From Sphagnum compactum (Eukaryota; Bryophyta; Sphagnopsida; Sphagnales): 64,000 nt of DNA. Numbering within the stretch: the stretch's first letter is position 1; each line of letters starts with the position of its first letter. The notes under the pieces were generated by a model. That model made no database searches and was not told where the DNA came from. It saw only the letters and a list, made by a program, of their open reading frames with translations. The stretch lies in NCBI GenBank assembly GCA_965153455.1, contig OZ234499.1, forward strand, positions 17,356,271 through 17,420,270, written 5' to 3'. This document shows positions 56,495-64,000 of the stretch, one piece after another. A program made the position numbers and the translations under genes.

Positions 56495-56720
56495 GGCTAT
56501 AGTGAACCCGCACTCACCTGCACACATGAAGGATGGATGGTAAGTGGTCAGGAAATAGCTTTCTGTTGGATTCCAGTTCTGCAGCTAACCATGGGGTTAG
56601 CTCAGTTGCTTTTTTTTACTATCTACCTACTAACAACCCACAAGCAGGTTGTTAGGAGGTAGATAGTAAACAGCTCCTTTACCTGTGTATAGTAATGAAC
56701 CATCTACTTACCTATTAATA
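56495..56720 (+). repeat. Repeat family C, copy 3
   Basis: AGTGAACCCGCACTCACC and GATGGATGGTAAG match the start of the 26.95 and 38.6 kb copies. A GCTAACCATGGGGTTAGC hairpin near 56584 corresponds to the one at 27056. CTACCTAC words follow. Confidence 0.5.
56618..56667. repeat. 21-bp hairpin
   Basis: The left arm (56618-56638, ACTATCTACCTACTAACAAC then C) pairs with the right arm (56647-56667, GGTTGTTAGGAGGTAGATAG then T) at 20 of 21 bases around an 8-base loop. Confidence 0.9.
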
Positions 56721-57886
56721 TTTTCATATCTATCTACCTGTATATGAGACCTATTTCCAACAAATTTGTTACCCAGGTGAAACCAAATATTAACTCAGTT
56801 CAGGTTCATTCACAACTGAGTACCTAATAACTGGCATACGCTGGATAGTGTGCTTGTGCGTGTTAGTTCACTGTGGCCCAATTTCAGGGGAAAACAAAAA
56901 TTCAAATTTATCAACAGATTAGCTCTACAATATAATTGATACCGGCCACTTCCTTTTTATTTTGCAGAATGTGGAGACGAGGGTAATTTGTTTTCAATTT
57001 TGTGAGGTAAGTGGACTGGCAATCATCCAGAAGAGGATAAGAAACTTTTTCAAAGTCCATTACTAACTGGCTACATACAATGAACGATGCTCTAAATACG
57101 GTGAGTTTCACTTTTTTTTTTTTCTTTCTTTCCCTTCAAAAAGTGACTACTCTGAACCTTTTCTCCAAAATTGTTTTTGGACAGTTTGCACCCCCTTTTT
57201 TTGGGTCACCAAGTGACAAAAACAACCCAAGTTACAAATCTGTTTATTATGCCACTACCGGTAGATTAAATTAACTAGCAGCTGCAGCAGCCTTTTTTCT
57301 TTGTGTGAAATTTCACACTGTTGTGAAACTTTTTGTTCCAAACTCTATGATTTTCTGAAAAAAAATCACCAAAATTAGAAGAATATTCAAGAAGATCTTT
57401 AAAATTTGCCGGATTTCTATATATGGTTCAAATAGGTAACCAAAAACATATAAGGACATTTAATTTTTTGACCTGTATGCTAGGAATCATCCATTCTATA
57501 GTGCATTCTATAGTGCAGTCTCTAGCACATACAAATGTAGTCTAATCAATTACCTATCTGATTTAGTTGTCCTACTAAAGAAGTGGAGAGAGCTCTTGCA
57601 GCGCAAAGAAATTGCTCACTAGTGGTTGCGATTCAGTACATATGGGACTACCAGATGGAACTTGTGGAACCACATCACTTTAGTAATTCAATTTCCTTCA
57701 CCTCAAACTTCTGTGCCAACAACCCAAACATTCTGGATTACTTACTTAGCAACTCTTTTTTTTTAATGCCTATACCATTTTTAAAAGAACAAATTCATCT
57801 TCTTGAAATTCATATATTTAAACAGATACTAACATGTTTGAGAACCTCTTTCAATAGGCCTCCATACAATAAATTACAACATGTTT
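56721..57886. other. Gene-free stretch
   Basis: Nothing recognised. The 101-codon plus ORF 57583-57888 has no motif. Confidence 0.4.
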
Positions 57887-58173
57887 AGAGCATCCTCACC
57901 TATAAGCTTGAAAGTAGGACTATAAAAGGGGGGAGATCAGTAATAGCAAAGCAAGTGGATTCGATCAAATCATTTGGTCAATCAAAAACAATAGGACATT
58001 GTGTCCTGAGCACCAATCAAGCAAACTAGCCAATCCAAAATAAGATCCAGACTATGCGATGATTTTACTAGCTAGCACATCTTGTGCAAATATGCTCCAC
58101 CCAGACCATTTTAAATACCAAACTGGCAAGTTTTTAAAACATTCATATAATGAATGCATGGGTAAGGATGCTC
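57887..58173. mobile_element. Small MITE-B element
   Basis: The ends AGAGCATCCTCACC(T)AT on the left and ATGGGTAAGGATGCTC on the right form an imperfect inverted repeat of about 18 bp. The inside holds GGTCAATCAAAAAC and TGAGCACCAATCAAGC, also seen in the element at 61441-61798. No convincing target duplication was found. Confidence 0.5.
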
Positions 58174-58330
58174 CAAGACACATTTTCATTGCATGGTTAC
58201 AATAATAGTAGTTATTTCAATTCCTCCTTCTGAATGTGTTAAAAATGGGTTGCTTTTCAAAATTCTGAACAATTTGCTTCCATTTAAAGACCAATCAGTC
58301 TGAAAAAGGGAGCTATTGGGAAGTTACATG

Positions 58331-59020
58331 CTACCCATTAACATTATAACTTTGATGTAAGTGAGCACAACAGTCAACTTGCAATTGGGCTTCTGCTACT
58401 GGTCTTAAAGGTGCAATGTCATATGGGAAGGTGGAGAAATTTTGCTCATTTGTGGATTCTTGTTGGAACTGCCACTTCTCTTCTGGGTCGCGCCATATTC
58501 TCCAACTTATGATACGAGACCTTGATCCACAGTGTTCCACCCTGAGAAGATGATCTCCAACCTGGAACAAATCTTCTATTCCAAGGATGTAGAATCTGGT
58601 AAAATGGCTAGGTGAAACAGCAGACTTGGGAACCCAAACGTCTCCTAACCTAGGAACACTACTCTGCCTTTCAGGAAGTGAAGCTGAAACTCTATGCAAG
58701 GTATGAAATGTAGTAATATTGCCTTTGTAGCTCTGAGGTTGACCCCCATCCCCTTGCTCCATCCCGTAGTTTCAACCAAACGTGAACGCGTGTGTAGAAA
58801 CCAGTATGAGCTACCTCTACCGCCACATCTCCAATTCGGGCCTCATTAGGATCTATTCCTACAACTGTTACTACACCAAAGCCCAGGAAACGTAGAATTA
58901 CTGCCCCTATTTGAGGTCCATCCTGCCCCCTGGGGTAATCGAACCTGATGACTACTCGTCGTTCATGAATTTCTTGCGTTATATCATCGCACCAACCTCA
59001 TCTGCACTAGATGAAGACAT
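58331..59020 (-). pseudogene. Leader-region ORF of the inverted gypsy copy
   Basis: After the primer site, the minus strand opens with an ATG at 59018-59020 (MSSSSADEVG). With a frame change near 58985 it reads ITQEIHERRVVIRFDYPRG, then GFGVVTVVGIDPNEARIG and FYTRVHVWLKLRDG. A further frame change near 58765 leads into the 143-codon frame 58331-58762. I do not recognise a domain. Its position directly after the primer site suggests the gag N-terminus or an extra leader protein of this family, which the plus-strand copy at 49834 lacks. The continuous sense across two shifts is suggestive, not proven. Confidence 0.4.
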
Positions 59021-59087
59021 GCTACTCCAACCACCGTCATACCCAAACACACATTAAGCTCCACTAAAGTCACCAGATCTAAACCGT

Positions 59088-59099
59088 GCTCTGATACCA
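59088..59099 (-). other. Primer-binding site (initiator tRNA-Met)
   Basis: The minus strand reads TGGTATCAGAGC, the standard 12-base complement of the 3' end of plant initiator tRNA-Met, about ten bases beyond the LTR. It identifies the LTR at 59109-60300 as a 5' LTR on the minus strand. Confidence 0.92.
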
Positions 59100-59108
59100 A
59101 AAAGAGGG

Positions 59109-60300
59109 TGGAAGACAAAACAACCAACCTGACGACCTGTATGGCCTACACAGAGTTGGTTTTTCTGAGATTCTGAGACAAACCACAACCCTTGATCTTT
59201 TCTCTCATTCTTCGTCACAGAATATTCTTGAATACATTCGCGGATCTTTAAACAGACACTGCTTATACTCATACAGTTCGGCAGAGCTGATTGCAGAACC
59301 TAGAACTCACACCTTGCATTTACAAAAACAGCCAGAGAGTACAAGCTTCTTGACTCCAGGATATTCATCAAAGATCAGACTCCTTTTGAGGTATAGCCTT
59401 TGAGGTCAGAGCTCTTAGTGCTCACTCGATCCATTGAGCCTCTAACCCGTTTTCCCACAGAATGCAACAATGCAACTTTACTTCACTCTTCTTGACTGAA
59501 AAACCTATGACCTGGACATTCTCAGGTCCAAATGCATTCTGAAACCTCTGATTCGGAATAGCAGAAACTAAGCTTGCTAGTGCCTCTCAAAGGGACTGAT
59601 TCTCATGCAAAGACGATCAGCAGACCTCTGCTTTCAAAACCCACCCTGTTATTCACTCGGACAACAGCTGACAACACCAATGCACGATACTGCAATCCAA
59701 GTTCCCCATCCCAGATGCTCACTCTCGTCAATATGCCCCTTCCCCCCCCCATTCTAAGGCTCGGATCCCTCAGTTCCTCATCATACCTCGGCACCAACCT
59801 TTCATAAGTGCATTCACATCTACTTGGCCAAGTTGTTGCCGTAGCGGAGAATTTCAACAACCAGCCAAGTTCTTCCCGAAACAGACCTTCACACCTATCT
59901 GTCTATGCATCTCTGACTCCGTCTACCACATTCGGCACTACTCTACTATCCATTACACACTAAGCAAGACCAAATTTTTTTTTTTTTTTCCAGCTCCACT
60001 CCTCTGCTAGTCTCCTCCTCCAAAGCTCCCTCCTCTGCTATTTCATCTTCCCTCCCATTCTGTCCGCCGTCGTTCCTTCCACCTCCCCTCATCAATGCAG
60101 CTCCACTCCTCACCATCATTCGCGCCGCCTCCTTCCTGTACTTCATATCACACACACCCAGAGAGAGACCTCCCCATGCATTCCATGCAGCAGTAATGGA
60201 GAGATTCCCGCAGCAAAAATAATGATGGCTAATAAAACAGAATCAAACCTCAAAAACATGTTGTGTTCACACCAGTGTGGTGACCTGCTATTTGGTCACA
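59109..60300 (-). repeat. 5' LTR of the same gypsy family, inverted
   Basis: A 1192-bp LTR in reverse orientation, nearly the same length as the plus copy (1191 bp). A sample of about 240 bp (around 60155-59916 against 54943-55182) shows roughly ten differences, mostly transitions, so about 96% identity by eye. No gag core or pol follows it inside the 2.3 kb toward 56.0 kb, only the leader ORF. Confidence 0.88.
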
Positions 60301-60309
60301 CTGGATCCT

Positions 60310-60978
60310 CATATGGGTTGAACCCGGGTCCGGTTCTCAGCCCAATAGGTAGCAAAGTTTTTCATAAAATAAAGAAAAAACAATCATAAGATCATAAAGA
60401 GGATGAAAATTTTAAAACCCAATGAAAAAAAGTACAACGGACTTAAATGGACTTCAATGAGAACTCAAATTCTAAATTTCGTCATGTCTGTCTTTTTTAT
60501 CGCCTTCAACTAATCAATATTGTTCACTGGTGATGTTGATTGTACGACAGCTATAAATGTTTTTGAACCACGTGCACTAAACCTAAGTTTCAACATTTTA
60601 TACTCATATTTTTTTTAAAATATTACTTTGCAACATGGAGCTTAGAGCTTGAAAAAGGATTAGGGGATAAAAGAAAGGCCCCAAGCAGGGTCAAAGGAGG
60701 GCCACTTATGAAAAACTTCAGTATGTAAGATTTTATTTTTTAATTCCTTATTTTTTATGATTTAAAAAAATTGAGAACCGGTTTTGAAAACTGACTGTTC
60801 TAAAATGAGTGAGAACTGAGTACCTTGAGAACCAGATTATAATATACATTTAACAGTATAGAAAACTGGGTTGATTTTCTCCAACACTAATTTTAAAAAA
60901 AAGTCAAGAACCAACCCAATTCTCACATAAAAAACCAAAATCCATGATTCTCGAAGAAAGCGAAAACCGCCAACACTG
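60310..60978. repeat. hAT-A-like repeat, right end intact
   Basis: GAGAACCGG, TGAGAACC and AAGAACCAACCC words occur from about 60770, and the sequence ends AAAACCGCCAACACTG at 60978, the same terminus as 15804. The left end was not found. The 60310-60760 part is unremarkable AT-rich sequence. Confidence 0.5.
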
Positions 60979-60986
60979 GTCAGGAC

Positions 60987-61309
60987 CAGAGAGGGGTGGG
61001 TATTTAAAATTGCACGAAACCCCTGATGGGTATCAGTCCGGGTATCAAAGTTGAAAGTCGATAATGAAAATTATCAAAGAAACAAAGAATCAAAGGCCTG
61101 GTATTATATATAACCATGATTCTCAAAATTTTTGAAAAAAAACCAAGTATCCTCCTAAAACTGTTGGGTCTTTGTAGGTTCTTTCATGAAACCTGGCAGT
61201 TCTTTGGAAGTTTTTGAAATACCTGAAGCTGGCAGTTTGATGATTTTGAATTTTTCAAATACCTGAAACTGGCAGGCGATTAGAAAAATCAAATGCCCAC
61301 CTCACACTG
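60987..61309. mobile_element. Non-autonomous hAT-A element
   Basis: A 323-bp element starting CAGAGAGGGGTGGGTATTT and ending AAATGCCCACCTCACACTG. These ends are inverted with about four mismatches. The flanks GTCAGGAC (60979-60986) and GTGAGGAC (61310-61317) are an 8-bp target duplication with one mismatch. The inside has CTGGCAG, GGTTCTTTCATGAAACC and AACCATGATTCTC blocks shared with 34.73 kb (inverted) and 9.4 kb. Confidence 0.75.
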
Positions 61310-61440
61310 GTGAGGACCTAGCTCTTCACATTTTTAAACTTCTTGTTCTGAATTTTGAGGAAAATAAATATAAAGTCAAATTGGTTTGGAAACCAGATCT
61401 GGTTCCACATACTTAACACAACCTCACATTCAAGATCTTA

Positions 61441-61798
61441 TGGGTCATCCCCACCGGTGCTGAGTATGTGACCCTGCACAAATATTTCTCACATCCAAGT
61501 TTAGTTATTTACTTTATTGGAACCCCACCCATAAGACTCTTTCTCAGGGACTGCAAATAGGTGCGAACTACTAATAGCAAACCATCTGGCCAATCAAAAA
61601 CAGGGAGCACCAGTTAGATCATATTTACACTCTTCTCTAGCAGGCGCACAGCTTTGCTGTGCTATTTACCAACCTCAGCAAACTGACCACATATGCAATA
61701 GAAAAACCATTTTCCTCAGCCAAACCAGCATATCTTGACTTTTCTTCATCCGAATTTAATGTGGAGGGTCGGATACTGAGCACCAGTGGGGATGCTCT
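61441..61798. mobile_element. MITE-B element, Mutator-like duplication
   Basis: A 358-bp element. The left end runs CATCCCCACCGGTGCTGAGT and on through AT-GTGACCCTGCAC; the right end, reversed, is GAGCATCCCCACTGGTGCTC and on through AGTATCCGACCCTCCAC. The inverted repeat is about 35 bp with few mismatches. The flanks AAGATCTTA and AAGTTCTAA agree at 7 of 9 bases, which suits a 9-bp target duplication. The inside holds GGCCAATCAAAAAC. It has no ORF. Confidence 0.72.
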
Positions 61799-61807
61799 AA
61801 GTTCTAA

Positions 61808-63495
61808 CGTTGTACAACCAAACAAAGGGGGCACCCAAACATGAAGCATACCTGCTCGTAACAATTTGGAACTTAAAAGAACCCTGGAAAAAGGAAATGT
61901 ACAAGGGGAAAAGAACCTGTACGACGAAGACTTGTACAGTTGTGGAAAATGTTAAACACCCCTAAGAATTTTGTGGGTGTAAGTGCAGGGTCCTGCATTC
62001 AACTGCACAGTTTCTAGGGGTGCAGGACGAAACAGAATGTGATTTATCATGTCCTGCTCTTTGGATGCCGTTTTGAACAGTGTTGGGTGTGTCTCAGGTT
62101 TTTTAGAGACTTGTTGGGTCCGGATTTCAGAAGATTTTCTGATGCCCAACCCGGTTTTTTTTCAATTATTATTATTGTTTTGCTACAGACCTGGGGAGCG
62201 TGTCCCCAAAAAGAGGGGATAACCTAAATGAGAAACCCCTACACTAATGATCTTACCAACAACAGAGTTGCTGGTTTGTCTAACTGACAATGTAGCCACA
62301 CTACTTATTGCAAAGCAACTTCTACTACCTTCTATGCGGTCTAAAACATAATTCTAGAACTTCAGGGGATCACAACACTCCTGACTTTCTCTCAAAAGCC
62401 AACTAGTCATGTGGTAGTTCATAAACAAACTTTATATTGCCTTCACAACTCCCACCAGATCCCCTCAGAATAGAACTTGGACAGAGAGACAAGAGGATAT
62501 CACCCAGAAAAACAAATCTTCCCATAGCGCCCACTGGTGTGCTTGAATTCCCTATTTCTCCCGAGCTCCCACACTATGGTAGGTACTCTCTTCTAAACCT
62601 ACTAAGATTGACAATTTCCCTTACAATTTCCCATGACTGTCAAGAACCCTGAACAAACCACATGACTACTCATGAAACCTCTAGACAATGTCATCCTTTC
62701 CCTTGGATTAGTCCCTAAATCCTAACCTTAGTTAATCCTCCTGTCCTGAAGTTTACAGTGCAGCAAAAAGCATCACTTCAAGACCAAAGCAAACATAAAC
62801 AGAGAGGCGTTCTTCTCTTCTGTTCACACAAATGCCCTATCATGAAAACATCTCTATTTTCTACCAACTATCAAGATTGAACACTTAGCTTTCTTCTGCC
62901 CCCTTCTGAAGACTAGAACTCCTTCATAAGTAGTCTGCCATCCCAAAGCACCAGCCATCAACTGAAATCTCTTGCACCAACCAGTGCTCTGCTTTGCGAT
63001 CCGCACTCCCCTCCTAGAGCCAACACAATGCGGCTATGAATCCGTTCCATCACCAAAACCAACATACCAACATTGCTTAATTGAAGTGCAAACATCAAAC
63101 ACAATAATCTTGCAAACAAATAAAACACACCCAAGTGCGGGAAAAAAACAACAAAAACTGGACTTTAGGCATCCACAACCTTCCATGATGCCCAACTGTC
63201 TCATAGTTTGGCATTTTCTACCTATCATCCATTTTTTTAGGGTTTTCACATTCCATACATCCACAAATGAAAAACTTGATAATATTTCAGCGTCACAAGG
63301 CTTTCAACAAATTGAAAACAAAAAATTCCTCCTGGGTTTCAAAGTGCTAGTTCTCAAATAGCTCATACTGGTTGATTTTCAAAGGCAGTTCTTACTAAAC
63401 AAGTTTAAAAAATTATGTTATTTCAAAAATTGATTTAATAAATAAATAAATAGTTTTAAAAAATAAAAAAAATGAAAATCAGATTAATTTTGTGA
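61808..63495. other. Gene-free stretch
   Basis: No gene recognised. CAGTGTTGGGTG at 62078, with a CCCAAC tail at about 62145, is another isolated hAT-A-type end. The ORFs 62437-62652 and 62972-63361 have no motif. Confidence 0.4.
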
Positions 63496-63500
63496 ACATT

Positions 63501-64000
63501 TTATATGTCCAAAAGTTCATCATGTTTAAAAGAACTTTCAAACTCTTCTAATTCCTCCTCAAAATCTAAATCCTTTTCAATTAGCTCCACCAAATTGAAA
63601 GGTGGTTTACAATCAATTCTAGGATAATTTGGCCAATTTTTGTTCACAAATATCAATCTCTTTAAATTTTCTAATTGTAAACGACAACTCATCAATTTGT
63701 AAATATCCTTGCTAAAGAAAAAATCCTTTTAGTCTCAATTTGTGACCAACCAATCCCTAAGATTTGGCAGACCAAAAATCCAATAGTAGGAAACAAGGCT
63801 TCATGTTTTGCCCACCATTGAAAAATACACTTAATTTCTTTGGAATCCACTTGGTTATGTTTAAAAATCACATTTTCTTGGTGACAAGTTTTGCCATTGG
63901 CTCATGTGTGTTGGAGTTTGTTAAAAAATATCCAACTTAAAATCTATATCTATTGTTTGATTTGCACATTCAACTTCAAATTTTGCCATTGGGTGTAAAT
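63501..64000 (-). pseudogene. hAT transposase C-terminal (dimerisation) domain
   Basis: The minus strand reads SKEIKCIFQWWAKHEALFP, then LVCQILGI, SQIETKRIFSLARI and, after a TGA near 63696, MSCRLQLENLKRLIFVNKNW with an acidic tail (DLDFEEELEEFESSF) to 63501. W(W)--HE--FP, A--IL-I--SQ-E-ER-FS-AG and N--L--F-KNWP are the core of the hAT family dimerisation domain. The piece is cut by the window edge and by a stop, and the upstream catalytic part should lie beyond 64000. The usual Glu-Arg before Phe-Ser reads Thr-Lys-Arg-Ile-Phe-Ser, still close to consensus. Confidence 0.75.

Overview
The window looks like repeat-rich nuclear DNA of a land plant. It is AT-rich and nearly gene-free, and it is filled with decayed plant-type transposons: Ty3/gypsy elements, hAT, PIF/Harbinger, DDE_1/pogo-like and a CACTA-like end. 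One LTR is followed by a primer-binding site that matches plant initiator tRNA-Met. No bacterial operons, tRNAs, rRNAs or CRISPR arrays were seen. A large-genome seed-free plant (fern, lycophyte or bryophyte) or a gymnosperm would fit, but the species cannot be fixed from this sequence. The only plausible intact host gene is a 155-codon linker-histone-like/AT-hook protein on the minus strand at 16695-17162, with a GC-rich, CpG-rich upstream region at about 17.5-17.95 kb.

Layout. 0.36-1.5 kb: dead DDE_1 transposase, next to a small ORF-less LTR element (1536-4453) with a polypurine tract and a near-perfect 5-bp target duplication. 7.2-8.5 kb: short tandem repeats, palindromes and a nested fold-back element. 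10.1-10.5 kb: PIF/Harbinger transposase fragment (minus). 9.3-16.4 kb: copies of a GGTTCT/AGAACC-rich repeat family, including a complete non-autonomous hAT element at 15380-15804 with perfect 8-bp target duplications. 16.7-18 kb: the H1-like gene. 20.8-23.6 kb: CACTA-like terminus and very AT-rich DNA. 27.8-30.2 kb: fossil chromovirus-like Ty3/gypsy element (minus) between CCTA/TAGG tracts. 31.6-38 kb: further repeat families, one with inverted ends at about 36.56-37.59 kb. 39.4-41.05 kb: a satellite of about 200 bp in nine partial or full units. 42.9-43.5 kb: candidate NYN and LOTUS fragments on opposite strands. 44.5-46.1 kb: hAT-like transposase fossil. 49.8-56 kb: a nearly full-length but dead gypsy element on the plus strand. 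58.3-60.3 kb: a second LTR of the same family on the minus strand, with primer-binding site and leader. 61.0-61.8 kb: two more small transposons. 63.5-64 kb: hAT C-terminal domain running off the window.

How the parts relate. The window records transposon insertion and decay rather than a working pathway. Breaks in the gypsy element and the DDE_1 transposase are mostly changes that one C-to-T (or G-to-A) step explains, often at CAG or CGA codons, as expected for methylated plant repeats. The two gypsy LTRs face each other as a roughly 1.19-kb inverted repeat and remain about 96% alike by eye, although the coding region is heavily damaged. Every alignment here was made by eye, so repeat borders are approximate unless a target duplication fixes them. 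I did not find convincing evidence of a new functional system. The best leads are the H1-like gene, the opposed LTR pair, the 200-bp satellite and the small TIR element families.
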